A stretch of DNA of 64,000 nucleotides from Hymenopus coronatus (taxonomy: Eukaryota; Arthropoda; Insecta; Mantodea; Hymenopodidae), in NCBI GenBank assembly GCA_030762935.1, contig CM060890.1, positions 65,412,765 through 65,476,764 of the forward strand. The letters are read 5' to 3'. How positions within the stretch are numbered: position 1 is the stretch's first letter; each line of letters opens with the position of its first letter. The position numbers and the translations under genes were made by a program. Of this stretch, positions 46,140 through 58,238 are shown one piece after another. A model generated the notes under the pieces. That model searched no databases, had not been told where the DNA came from, and saw nothing but the letters and a program-made list of their open reading frames with translations.

Positions 46140-46905
46140 TCCTTGCCTGTCATAGTGCGGTTCTTGTTGGTAAAATATAACATGTCTGGGCTTGTAGGCC
46201 GTGGTCGAATATTAAAATTATTAAAATAATGTAGGGTGTAGGGTGGTATGTAAACTTCTTGTAGATCTTGTTTTCTTTCTGGTTTTTGAGTGAGTGTGCT
46301 GACTTCTTTAATTCTCTTCCTATTTTTGGCCTTATTGACTTTTTTGTCCACCAGTTCTGCCCGGAATACCCTACAACTTTCTACAGATTCCAGAGGATCT
46401 TCAAACGACATAACATCATTCTAGCCCCTAAAAACAATTACTCTATAAAAAACATTTTAAATTCTAAATTAAAAGATGATATCCCACAAGAAAACAAACC
46501 AGCATTATATCAGTTCAGCTGCAATGACTGTGAAAAAATTTACATCAGCCAAACAAAAAGAAATATAAAAACAAAGGCAAAAGAACACCACAGAAATATT
46601 AAACTCAAACAAGACAAATCTGCAGTAGCTTGGCATTTTTGGCAAGAGAAATACACCATAAATAGAAGCCCAAAAATCCTCAAAAAGATCACAAGGAAGA
46701 CAGAATTAAAAGTTTGGGAAAACATATATATTTGGAAAAACAAGAACCACGTTTTCAATTTCGAAATCCTGTCAGGTGATCTACTGATTCAGAGGTTCAT
46801 CAAACCACCATCAGGGACAGAGACAACCACCACAGCAAGCAACGCCGGCAGTTGACCAAAGGAATTGACAATGGAAGCACATGGCTTCTGAAACATGTTT
46901 TCTGA
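46140..46905 (+). pseudogene. Penelope-like element endonuclease fragment with tail (plus)
   Basis: The plus strand is open from 46,268 to 46,855. After an unrelated start it reads RIFKRHNIILAPKNNYSIKN, LKDDIPQENKPALYQFSCND, CEKIYISQTKRNIKTKAKEH and EKYTINRSPKIL to KVWENIYIWKNKNHVFNFE and RFIKPPSGTETTTT. This is the linker and GIY-YIG domain of a Penelope-like element. The signature GIY and YIG triplets are ALY and YIS here, so the catalytic glycines are gone. The front (46,140-46,210) is an antisense Penelope tail block. The stop at 46,853 is followed by a hammerhead-like fold at 46,861-46,905. Confidence 0.88.
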
Positions 46906-46909
46906 AATA

Positions 46910-47290
46910 AAAAGTTAGTGATGTAGAGTTACAAAATCGACTCAACTAATTTTCAAATATGTATTATGCTTTATTTGTAAACTATGGATTCCATATATCT
47001 AAGTATTAAATAACAAAGGATGCTGATAAATATGAAGTATCAGTGGCTATCCAGAGCAACATGGCTCTTACGAAGTTTGTAATGCTAAGAAGAATGTGGT
47101 ATGCCATCAGAAGAATTAGTCTTAGGCATGATTAGTGATCATTTCTCTATACCTATTAAAAATGCAACAATGAATTGCTACAGCACAAATGATTTGCACA
47201 TTCCAAAGTTAATTGTTACTATACTTTAAACAGCAATGCATTATAAAAAACATTATATGATCAAAATATAATTTCTGAAATAAATTAGTA
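46910..47290. other. noncoding stretch
   Basis: The first 40 bp (ending aaatcgactcaactaatttt) resembles the distal Penelope tail. Nothing else was recognised. Confidence 0.4.
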
Positions 47291-47292
47291 GC

Positions 47293-47505
47293 CCTCTATG
47301 GCCTCTGATTCCCAAGGTGGTTGGTTCAAACCTGGTGGAGGGCAATGGATTTTTTGGGGGTGGGGTGCACATAAAAATTCTTAGTATGGCTTTCTTCAGA
47401 AGAAAGTAAAGCCATTGGTCCCATATCATAGATTTATGACACCTAAAAGAACCTCCAGCCTAATAAAGAGGCCTCAGCAAGAGTAAGCTGTCTTTCATGC
47501 TAATA
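47293..47505 (+). repeat. SINE family A, 5'-truncated copy
   Basis: It begins within the head (ccaaggtggttggttcaaac), then ggagggcaatggattttttg, ttctt-agtatggctttcttc, agaaagtaaagccattggtc, aacctccagcctaataaaga and gtctttcatgct, where it breaks off. Confidence 0.8.
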
Positions 47506-47744
47506 TTTATTTATTTTTACACTTGAATTGAACTTAGTGAAGCAATTCAAGTGTAAATTCGACTAATTTTTCCAATGTGTAATTATGCTTCACTGTGTAC
47601 CACTTCAGTATTTTGATTCTTTTGATCATTTATTTATTTATTTACATAGAATGTCCTAATGAGCATTTTGCTCTAGGTAGGGACTGCCCTTTAGTGAGGC
47701 AGTGAGCAAAATACAAAGAATAAAATAAACACATTAACACATAA

Positions 47745-48597
47745 AAATCAGATGTGTTCCATTCACATGACTTTCTCTACATCTCTGCAACAAATTATTA
47801 TTAAAAAGCTTCTGCTTCTATTTATTTCATGCTAATTGACAAAAGATTAGCAGAAATAGTGTTATTACTTGCTTCCTTATAAGTAGAAGAGAGATAAGAG
47901 TGTACCATAGGTTAAAGTAATAGTCAAAAGCTGGTTGCTCTGTGACTGAAGTTGCTTTATTTGTATGGACAGGAGTTGAAAAATTTTTCTGCATGAGAAA
48001 AGTGAAGTTTTTCAAAACTGAAACCAAAAACAAGGAATATCTCAAAAATGATCAGCTCCACAAAAAAAATGTATACAACATAAATTGTGTGTTTTAATGT
48101 ACTCTACATTTTTTTGTGTAGCAAGTTTCTGTCCATCTCTTACGGTTTAGCAGTTATGCAAAATTCTGTAAAATTCATCCAGAATAAAGTAGTCTTCAGA
48201 GGCTATTCCCAGAAAATTCAAAATATACATTTTATTTGTCACGTAAATATCTTTAATATACAATATTTTAATCAAAATCATTAGAGCCATTTTTTAGAAA
48301 AATCAAAATTTTCGAAAAAGGTTCCATGTAAAGGGTAGTTTGGGGTGCTGGGACTTTTCTCAAAATCTTCATGTCGCATCCCTAAACTTAAATACCAAGT
48401 TTGGTATTTTACCAACTTTTCGTTTTTGAGTCATGTGCACGGACACACACACACACATGGACCTTTTTCTGAAAATACTTTTATTGGATACAGGGGACCC
48501 TAAAACGTATATTTCCGGTGAAATCTCAGTATCAAATTTTTGGGTGGAGTGCAATACCTTCACTATACACTATGTGCATAGTACGTGTAGAGAAAGT
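47745..48597 (+). repeat. X1 repeat, most complete reference copy
   Basis: This copy of about 850 bp shows both ends: the left end with gatgtgttccattcacatga then actttctctac, and the right end with cactatgtgcatagtacgtg then tagagaaagtaa. The outermost 12 bp or so are inverted repeats of each other (actttctctaca). Between them no protein is encoded. It ends in a near-perfect palindrome around gtgcat. It looks like a non-autonomous terminal-inverted-repeat element. Confidence 0.85.
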
Positions 48598-48599
48598 AA

Positions 48600-50650
48600 A
48601 TAGGAGTATAGAAGTATAAATTTTATATATATGAATGGCTATTTGTTAAAAGCGCAGATGTCACATTTTTTTAGTTTTTTAGTTTTTTACTTTTTCACTT
48701 GGGTAAATACACCATTCTACGTTGAAAGGTCATTATTATCATGTCTGTAAGTACCTTAAAAATGTAACTATTTTAACGCTTATTTGTTTAAAGGACAGAT
48801 GTCCTAGACATCTGCTTTTTTAACAAGTTTCTAGTATGGTTGAGTTGGAAATACATGCCAACAATATTAAACTAATCATTGTGCTTGGAGGGAATTGGAT
48901 TGTTGTGGATTGGAAGAATTCCTGGATGAACGAAGAAGATTCACTAAGAATGTACTTTCCCTGTCATTCGATTACATGATAAACATTTCACTTCCAAAAG
49001 TTCCTGTCCAAGAACTTTTTTATCTGAGGCAGCTAACTGTTAACATATTCTGCATTCATGATATAAAGAAAAACAGAGCTGTGTGTTATTTATATCACGA
49101 GGGATAAGTTAGGAAAGGTCCCAACAAAGTGTGTTCTTTTTTAAGGGATCAGTTACAAAATTATGTACCTGCTCATGTTGGAAGAAATCTGTTTGTTCAG
49201 CGAGAACTGTGCAGGACAAAATAAAAATCACCCTCTTTCCAGGCTCCTTCTAGCATTAACTGACACAAAAAAAAATTAAAAAGATCTAGCACTTCATTCC
49301 CATAAGGGGGCATAGTTTCCTCCCTTGTGATCATGATTTTAGTATTATGAAGAGAAAGTTAAAAATGGCAAATTTTTCAATTTTTTTTTATTTCACTAAT
49401 GCTTATGTTCCCAAAGATTTCTTTGTGGTCCAAATAAATTAAAAACTTAGGACTCGCCCCCTTTTTCTGCTTGCTTGATTATCAGCTTTGATCCCTTGTT
49501 TTTCTACATTTCTTACAGGCAAACATAGTTATAACTATTTAGAAGGTATGTTTCTTTAGTTTCTGACTAGGAAGAAGAAGATGACTAAAGTTATGGTGGA
49601 ATTTAGGCAGTATCTAAAGTATGTAATTCACTCCCTAAATAAAGCAAACACAATTTTCTTTTTTTGCTTTCTCAGGTTTATAATTTTTCATACTTATGTA
49701 CCTTTTTCTTCAAAACTATTTGAGATATTGCAATGACATTTTGTACTCATGTATTTCAGTCCACAATGAATATTTTGGTGCAGCTAGTTTTACTTTTCGT
49801 TCAGATTCTATAGGTATTGTGAAATGCACAATAATTTGAAATAAAAAAAACTCACATACCTTGAAAAATACTTTAAAAATTATTGAAGGGAGATAGAGAA
49901 AAAAAAACTTCTGCAACAAAATATAGCATAATTCTATGTACATTTGTTTTCAAACAACTTCACCAAACGGATAATAAGAAAAAAGTACATAACTTTTTTG
50001 ATGTTTTGAAAATTCCAATATAGTGTAATTTTTTTATTTGTTGACAAAATTACTTATAAAATAGCACAGTCATAGAAGATATCAAGACAATTAACTGATT
50101 TCATTGCTATAGAACAAAAATTATGGCCATGGTAGAATTTTTGTTGTGTCGAGGTACTTCTGCCTACATCCCCCCTTAAGGAGAAATGATAGAATTTATT
50201 CTGTATATCAATTAACAGAACTTATTATTGGAAATAGCACCACAAATAAATTTATAGTGAAAGAAGTAGATAGTTCCACTGAAATGTTTAACTTCAAAGA
50301 TTGGTGGACCCAGTTCTATAAGAGATCAGCTGTCTCCATAGAAAGTTCATCAAAACCAAGAGACGGGAGAATTCAGTTTGGTATCACTTCATATATGGCT
50401 CAAGTGCACCTGGTTATATTGTGGCAATGCCATTCATCAACAGTCTAGTGAAATATACATTCAATCTTAGCCTAACTATAAGCTATAAGCTAACCTACTG
50501 GCAAGGTATCCTTAAAAAAGGAAAAAGTGGAGGACCCATAAATAAAATAAAATGAAAGTTTCAAGGTCACATATCTGTACCGTGTTGGGGTTGGAAATCA
50601 CGAAATGGTTTAGATGTGTTGTAGCAGCTTGATGGTACATTAAATAGCCA
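48600..50650. other. noncoding stretch
   Basis: A few open frames (48,895-49,107; 50,146-50,448) have no recognisable motifs. The latter begins with cctaagcc-type sequence and may be a relic of an unknown element; no function is proposed. Confidence 0.4.
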
Positions 50651-50654
50651 GTCG

Positions 50655-51966
50655 CACTTTGTGGTAATGGTTTCTATGCTAACTTCATATGCCCAAGGTT
50701 GCGAGTTCAAACCCAGCAGAGGACGATAGTTTTTTTGGGCATAAAAATCCTTACCATGGCTTCCTTGGAAAGGAAGTAAAGCTGTTGGTCCCATGTCATA
50801 GACAGCTGCTGCTGCTGCTGCTGTGTAGGAGCACAAGAGCACGTGAACCTCCAAAATTTCTTCGAGGATCTGCTTTTTCTCTTTCAGGAAACATGTAATA
50901 AAATGCGCTATCTGGTGCCACTTGTTTAAATATATTGCGCTCTGCTCTTCAGATTGCACAGCCGAGAACCTGAGTATGTGACAACAACGCTTGTAGCACA
51001 GGCCTCATGTGCTATCATATTACCAACATTTAGTAGCTCTGCGCTTGCGCGGGCAACAAAACAGCTCGGAATTTTAGAGCCAGAAATGAGCACAGTGCGA
51101 CCGTGCACATTAACGCCTACAGGGTTCTGTTTATCAGCAGGAAGTGCTGCTATCTTTGAGATTTAGTGGAAACTATCCGGAAGTGCAGCTGCCGTCTTTG
51201 TGAGAGGCGTTATTTTTCTTAGTAATTTGGATTTTATGCGAGAGTTAAGCAGTTCAAAACAGAAAACAACCTCAATGAAGGAACTTTTCCGCAACTAACC
51301 GAGCTACTGTAGATTATCATTATGACCATGACTACATCAGAACCAGAAATCTGGTACGATGGATGAAGACCGATTTTCAGCACTGGCAATGCTTGCTATT
51401 GAGAAGAAACTGGTCAACAGCATAAAATGCTTTACTCACCGAGTGATAGAAAAGTTTGCACATTTGAAAAACCAGCGCGTGGAATTTCTGTACAAATAAA
51501 TTTGGTGTTAATTGCGTAATTCAAACAATGTAAATATTATTCACTCCAAATACCATTCTTCACATGAACTGCATCAAAGGACTTCACCCCTTCATCACCT
51601 TATATTGCTGTTAACTCTCGGAGACTAAGAAATTCAACATCTTTACAATACTGTGTGGGTGACGATTTGTGCAACAAATTTATAATTCTTGTTATTAGGC
51701 ACTATCGTTGTTTCTAATATTACTAGGTTTGATGTTGCGGTGACAGCGGTAGTGGCTTTGGCGATGGTAAATTGCTGATTTTGTGAACACCGAAATGTTT
51801 AATCCACGAGCCGCAACTGGTCATAGATTTACGGCATGTAAAGGAACCTCAAGTCTGATAAAAGAAGCCTCTGCGCAAAATTAGGCGGTCTTTCATGCCC
51901 AACATAGAATGAGACACTGAAAACCACAGTAGTTAAAGAGCATCCATAAATAAAACTCCATTTACA
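50655..51966 (+). repeat. SINE family A split by a hAT-like insertion
   Basis: The first half of the SINE occupies 50,655-50,802 (tgtggtaatggtttctatgc to ggtcccatgtcataga) and the second half 51,820-51,966 (gtcatagatttacggcatgt to gagcatccataaataaaact). Joined at the 8-bp duplication they restore the normal order of the family. Confidence 0.92.
50803..51819. mobile_element. hAT-like non-autonomous element, 1,017 bp, inside a SINE
   Basis: The insert is bordered by the perfect 8-bp duplication gtcataga (50,795-50,802 and 51,820-51,827). The right end read inwards is CAGTTGCGGCTCGTGG, similar to CAGTAGCGGCTCGTAG at the left end of the element at 13.1 kb. The left end starts CAG but has become a run of CTG units. 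No transposase is encoded. Confidence 0.9.
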
Positions 51967-51989
51967 TTAAATAGCCAGGAGTATAAAGA

Positions 51990-52360
51990 AATCTTCAAAA
52001 ACATGGTTTCTTCTGCAAGGGGTCGATACCTCAATGAAATGTTTAATTCCAGCAGATAACCCACCCTAACCACACATCAGCAGCTTTCAAACTGGTTCTT
52101 GCAAAGGCAAAAATACTGAGATTGATTGGCCTCCTTGCTCACCAGATTTAAATCCTATTGAAAATGTGTGGGCAGAGATAAAGAAAGTTTTGGAGTTAAT
52201 TGGCCTGCAAGAAAAAAAAGTTTTGTGGGAAGGACCAAATACAGGATGCTTTTGAGGAAGTATCCTCTCACAAAAATTTGAGTAGCTTTTTATATCATCC
52301 ATGGCCTACAGAATAAGAGCAGTAACAGAGGCACAGGATTCATCCAATATTAAATTAATT
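51990..52360 (+). pseudogene. Tc1-like transposase C-terminal relic
   Basis: A fragment reads DWPPCSPDLNPIENVWAEIK, the final catalytic Glu region of Tc1-type transposases, then GLQEKKVLW with a frameshift, a KFE-like stretch and MAYRIRAVTEAQ. The N-terminal two thirds are missing. Confidence 0.88.
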
Positions 52361-52439
52361 TCTATTTTTGTTTACTTTTTCATTTTGGAATATAATTTAA
52401 ATATTGCAGAGAAGCTTATGAGAGTATGTTCAGAATCAA

Positions 52440-52655
52440 ATGAAAAGAATTTAAGTAGTTGGTTTTTGTAATGCAAAACATTACTTGGTAGTTACCTACT
52501 TACTGGGTCTAAGTTTTGGGAACATTTGTTCCCATTTTCAATTCCTAATTCTGAGTTGAAAATGAGAATAAATGTTCCCAAAACCGGTCTCAGCAAGTAA
52601 TTATCAGGTGATCAGGTGTATAAAAACCGACTCAAATTATTTTCAGTGAATAGGA
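52440..52655. repeat. Penelope-like tail foldback (inverted repeat)
   Basis: Two tail copies face each other: actgggtctaagttttggg...cccattttcaa on the left and ttgaaaatgagaata...tcccaaaaccggtctcag on the right, with about 10 bp between them, then outward similarity through tttttgtaatg / gtataaaaac. Arms are about 95-100 bp. Each arm contains the hammerhead-like block. Confidence 0.82.
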
Positions 52656-52659
52656 ACAT

Positions 52660-54500
52660 AATATTTACTTCTATCTTACGTAGTTTAAAAACAAAAAAGA
52701 GGGTTTTTCAGTATTTATGTGAGTATACATTCCTTGAAATCTAATAAACCATAGCAATTAGAAATTATGTTATAATATAACACATAGATACTTGGCAGGC
52801 CTCATCTCAATGCACCTCGGTTGTCCTGGAACTCAGTATAAACGGTGATAATAGAACAAAGCAAGATACTATTGCAAACCAACCAGAAAAACAATTTGGA
52901 CTCAAACAAAAATATCCTTTCTTTTTTCTCTTTTGTTTTTGTCTTGGGGTGCACATTAGAACATTGTTTTAATAGCAGAGATATTACACATTCTTTATTA
53001 CATTTTAACACACATCTGTGCTATACATAATATACATCATTACAAGAGGTGAACAACTATCAAACATGTTCTCATCACATTTTTCAATTTCTAAAACTGT
53101 AAAAAATGAAGAAAACTTAAAGAGGCTCATACAGAGAAGGAAATATTCAGCAAATTACTTTTTGGTAACCTTAGATAGCAAAGCTAACTATACAAGATCT
53201 AAAATAGTGAAATGATGCACAACAGGGACATATATTAAAAAAATCTTGCTTTTTAAAATTATGCTTATTGTGATATTTTAGCAATAAATATGCCAAACCT
53301 TTTTAAAATGTTTGTAAATCTTTGGCTGCAATACACCAATGTCTCTTCATAAACACATAATTAAAAAAAAAAGTTTGGTTTCAATTAATAAATATATTAA
53401 TCTAATAATTTGTATTTTCTTTCAGTCTGTGGAAACAAATATATAAACAAACAAATGAACAAGACTTTTAGTACTCTCCACTGCAATGTATCTATAGATA
53501 TTTTTTTCTTTCTTTAACTGTCATAAAAACAGTACTAATAAGGACCTGTTTTAAATGAAAATCTCTTGGGAATCAATACTGGGAGTCTTAATTAACAAGA
53601 GAAATAACAAATCCCCATTCCAAAAGTTATTGCATAGGAAAGTGAGATTCAAAAAGTTAGCTCTGGTTTTAATTGCAAGGTCTTAAAGCATTGCTGAGTA
53701 TGGCAACAACAGCAATGTCATATATCAACCGTTATATTATAGTTATTCTACTAATATAGTTGAAAGAGAAATTCACATCATTAAATGGATCTAATAAATT
53801 ACCATTGGGAGCATAAAAGCAAAGCTTCAAGCTATAAAGTTACATACACTATAGGTATTATTATGTATAACAAACTTCCCGATTTTATTAAGCCAGAACA
53901 GGGCAATGCTTCCAAACAACTGAAAAGGTATCTCATTAGTAAACAGCAATCAGATTACTGATATAACAGCATAAAACTGTAAATATTTTTGGGTGTGTAA
54001 TTGTAATAGCGCGCACACACCCACCCACACTCACACACACAGTGAGTACATGTACATCGTTTCATTGAATGTTTATCTGTTTGCATTCCCGAGGATCTGG
54101 CATTGATACTGTAATTAGCAAGTAATAAAATTGTTTTTTGTTTTTTTTTTTATTATCATTATTACTACTACTACATAAGTGATGCAGATGATCTTTGCTG
54201 CATCAAGAAACCAGAATAGAGAAATGCTGTATTATTGTAGGATGCATTTTCCTCTCAAAACATGACTTCAAGTAGAAGTCAAAAAGCAATCAAGTCGTCA
54301 TTTGAAATATTGCTCCCAGGTGCTTCACTTGACTCGTGCTCAAATCTGTAATGTTGCACTTAAAACTGGCTGCTACATTTATTTCTTTATTTTTGATATT
54401 TTATGACAAATTGTTTCTGTGGGAATATATTTTGACACAAGGGATTTTATGCTTCTCTTGTTAGAAGTGCAATACAACCAGATGAAAATGCACTTTTGAG
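52660..54500. other. AT-rich noncoding stretch
   Basis: It holds an imperfect CA tract near 54,010-54,045 and a poly-T run near 54,140. No gene was recognised. Confidence 0.45.
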
Positions 54501-54514
54501 GACAGTAGATTTCT

Positions 54515-54585
54515 AAAAAATAATAATAATAATGATAATGATAATGATGATGGTGGTGGGGGTGAGGAGGAGGAGAATAATGATG
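54515..54585. repeat. AAT/ATG/GGT/GGA low-complexity tract
   Basis: A trinucleotide-rich patch moves from AAT to GAT, GGT and GAG units. Confidence 0.85.
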
Positions 54586-54589
54586 TGAG

Positions 54590-56690
54590 AAGAAGAAATG
54601 AAACCATTCTAAATATTCTTTCAGCCTCATCCTGTAGAAAATTCCTTTTAAACGATATTCACAAGAAAAATTATTGAATCTTGGCCTTCAAAATGTACAT
54701 CCTTTCAAATAGCTGCCAAAAGGTCTAGAACTGGTCACGTTCTCTTATGAACTCCAAAGCTGTTCTCTAAAAATGCAATAAAAAGGAGAAGTTTTGAGAT
54801 AAAATTACTATCAACACCAACTTCCCATTTTAGCATTAAAGTGTTATAAATTCAGCTGGAGTTTAAATGCACTCTAATTTTGTCATTATAGTATGAAAGC
54901 ACCATATTGGAACAACTTTTATGTCTTTATAGTAATTATTGGCTCACATTAGGATTTAAGCTATACAACCAAACTACTTTCTTAATCTCATAATTAAGCA
55001 ACAAAATTTACCTTGCTCCATTAAAAATAAATCTTGGTCTTCAGCATAACAGAGGACATTTTTATAGGTCTAGCTAACAACCTTCTTTTTATCGTTCAAC
55101 CTGTTCACTTAATCTGGGTCAATGCAGTGTAGAGTTTTGAATCACTTCTTTACCGGTCAGCAGCTTATCCCCACATGCTATCAAAACCTCCCTTAATCAA
55201 GTCCTACATATTAAATAAGTGCATATGCTTTGTATAGCTTACATTGGAAATGTTATTCATTTTCTTCTTATGTAATTTTTATTGTCATCTCAGTGTTCCA
55301 TGACATTATGTCTTATTTCTCCTAAAATGTTTTTTGAAACTCTCTAGGATGAGTTTGTGTAATTCATTGCTGTTCCTTATTTCAAATACAGTAAAATAAT
55401 CAAGGGCTGCAATTATACCAAAGATATTGACAGCAATCTAAAGAACCAGCTGCTGACTGCCTCAAAACATTTAAACTATAGTTAATAAATATGTTCTAAA
55501 ATAGCATATTTTAAGTGCCAGGAGTGGAATGACTTGTCTGTGCATAAGCTAACCCAGAACATTAATGCTTCTGAGTATAATCAACAGATTAGTGTAAAAA
55601 AAAATACTATAATATATAAACAACTTTGATATTTCTCATGATTTTAAGTGTTGATAAAGTATTGGCAGAAAAATGGCAAAAATATTATTTTTTGAGCGGA
55701 AGGATTCCTTGAAGCAGGGAGTTGAGATTTAAAAAGACTAAGGCATTCAGATTCTCCCTATGAACTAGAGAAATTTGGAACCCATCCATATTTCAGTTTT
55801 TAAACCTTTCTTTTATTTTTTGAAAATTGGTCAGTATTATAAAATATGAACATACTAATATTTTAACTAATTTAGTTCAGCACTTATAATAAATTATTAA
55901 GTCTGCAAAGTGTTTCAGCTCAATGGATTTGTATGCTGATTAATTTAAAAATGCAGCTATCCAAATAATCTGACCTTTAGCTTAAACATTATGATGAACA
56001 GAGTAATCTTTAGCTGCATATTATTTGCTATCTTTTCATTGGCTAGTCATGTTATAGATTTGAAATCACAAAAAAAAATATATATATATTGTGATTATAT
56101 ATATATATATATATAATTTATTTTACAAGTATTTTTAAAAATATATTAAATAGTAAGAATTTAAATTCAACGAGTATTGTAGACCATCCTACAGACATAA
56201 ATATTCCATTTAAATTACATTTTTAAAAGTATAAATATTTCAAACATGCAACAAATTATATACACACTTGCTATATTAAAAAAGCAAGGATTTCTTTCAT
56301 AAAACAGTGAAAAAGTTTAAATTTATTCTTATTACAACTTTTGATTTTCTTGACAAATTTTAGTTTTAAATCTTTAAATAAGTGCCTTTGAATAAAATGT
56401 TTATATTCTCCTTCAGTTTCCAAAAGAAAACAATTAAGAGCAAATCATTTGTCATTTTCAAAACCTATGAAGGTTACTCTGAATTAAGATTGAGATAAAA
56501 GTATTACCTTGGAGAAAACATTGCCTCATATCAGTTCCAAAAATGTTGCTCCCTACAAAGAAGTGTTTAGAACACAACTGTGCTTCCAAAACTGTTGTTA
56601 ACTTTTTACTAATAGTTCTAATTGGTACAAATGATTCCAAATAGTTCAAATATTAACTTTGTTTAACAATTTTATCAACTGGCAGTTATA
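54590..56690. other. AT-rich noncoding stretch
   Basis: A TA microsatellite pair with hairpin potential lies at 56,070-56,115. No gene was recognised. Confidence 0.45.
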
Positions 56691-56692
56691 TC

Positions 56693-56927
56693 AGCTTCAT
56701 TTGTACCTAGACGGCCGGGGTTCGATCCCAAGCTACCGCATGTGAGATTTGTGTTGGACAAAACGGCGCTGGGGCAGGTTTTCTCCGGGTACTCCGGTTT
56801 CCCCCACCATCGCATTCCACTGGTGCTCCATCATCGTTCATGTATCATCAGTGTCACCGCCTGCGGTGCCATTAGTAGTTAAAGTGGGTGTTAAACACTA
56901 CCAAAAAAAAAAAAAGCTTCATTTGTA
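56693..56927 (+). repeat. full-length SINE family D with 13-bp target duplication
   Basis: The SINE (56,706-56,914) has a B box (ggttcgatccc), a body with ttctccgggtactccggttt and cccccaccatcgcattccac, a tail with accgcctgcggtgccattag and ttaaacactacc, and a poly-A end. It is bracketed by the perfect duplication agcttcatttgta (56,693-56,705 and 56,915-56,927). The duplication is intact, suggesting a fairly recent insertion. Confidence 0.95.
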
Positions 56928-56929
56928 TA

Positions 56930-58125
56930 TCAGAATTATGAACTCAAGAGTAGATTTTCTACATCCTAATACATCCTCATTATAATGGATTACATTTAAG
57001 CATATTTAAATTCCATCAGGGATTAAATCTGCAATCTTGGGGGCAGAATTTTTACATAACTGGTAATTAAATATTGGGACCCAAAAAAAGACAATATGAA
57101 AGAAAGAAAAAAGAAAAAAAAAAAAAAGAAAGAAAGAAAGATTACAAAAGTAGCAGTATTCATGAAGCACTTTCTTATTCCAAATTGCAGGTATGTCATC
57201 AATTCTCTGAAAAATGTTGAACAAGTGGACTACTTAGATTTTGTAACTTATAACTAAATATGGAATGGGATTACTTTTTTCTTGGGAAAAAAAAAAAAAA
57301 AAACAAAAAAACTAAGCTATGCAGTTTTACAAAACAAAAATTATTTTTTTTGTTAATGACGCTGTAATTCCTAGGATCATTTCAGTGCCACCAGTGTGCT
57401 AGAATTTGTCCCACAGGAGTTTGTTTACACGTCAATAAATCAAATTATTGCTTCTAAAAGCATTTAAAAGCTATTGGTCTGGTTTTTTTAAAAATAATTC
57501 TGAGGTTTTGATTTTTAAAGACAGCTTTAAAAATATAATGGTTTACTGGCAAGTCTAAGTCACTGAACTGATGCATATTTAGGTAGGTGTACCCATGTCA
57601 GTCAACTTTCTAGAAGAATGGGATGGCAAATGTCTCATCAATCTGCTAGTAGAATGCATATTTAAGGAAAAATAATACCTTGCATAAACTTTGGCGGCTA
57701 GTGTCCATTGTGTCTAAAGACTTCCTGGATATAAGGTAAATAATAGTTTATTTTGTTTCATCAATTTAACCACAATCACATATTATACAGAGCTTTTGTT
57801 TTGATGCATGGCTATATTAAGGGAAATTACTTGACCTACACTGCACTGTTCCCTCACTATTTTCCCTCCTGTCCATGAGCCAGCTAATTAGTGTTAAGTA
57901 TGTTACTGTTTTATAATCCAAAAAGTCTGTATACTTTAGCATACAGAATCTTCCTGTATGATTCCTATGTATATGACAACAAACTCTTATCAAGAAGTAA
58001 GATGGTGGTTTGTTTATAAAGTCTTACTCAACAAACAACAGTTGGTCGACCTTCACTCATCTGTTGGATGAAGAAATATATGACTAAAATATTCTTCCTT
58101 TTAATAAAACTGAAACTACTCTGTT
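56930..58125. other. AT-rich noncoding stretch
   Basis: It contains A-rich and AAAG tracts near 57,100-57,140 and 57,290. No gene was recognised. Confidence 0.4.
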
Positions 58126-58131
58126 TCACAG

Positions 58132-58206
58132 TACTTGCTAAATGCTGATCATGCCTTCACACAAGCAATACTACCTGGATACGGATTCATGGAATACGAA
58201 AACTAA
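58132..58206 (+). CDS. possible last coding exon of an unknown gene
   Basis: A good acceptor (ctctgtttcacag) is followed by 24 codons and a stop, including the run HAFTQAILPGYGFMEYEN, and an AATAAA at about 58,221. The peptide looks protein-like, but no family is recognised and no upstream exon was found. It could be chance. Confidence 0.22.
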   Translation, partial: YLLNADHAFTQAILPGYGFMEYEN

Positions 58207-58238
58207 CTGGCACCTGTCCTAATAAAGCAACTGCACTG

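Noticed and set aside
46115..46411. Minus-strand 98-residue open frame
   Set aside because: It is antisense to the Penelope-like fragment and has no independent support.
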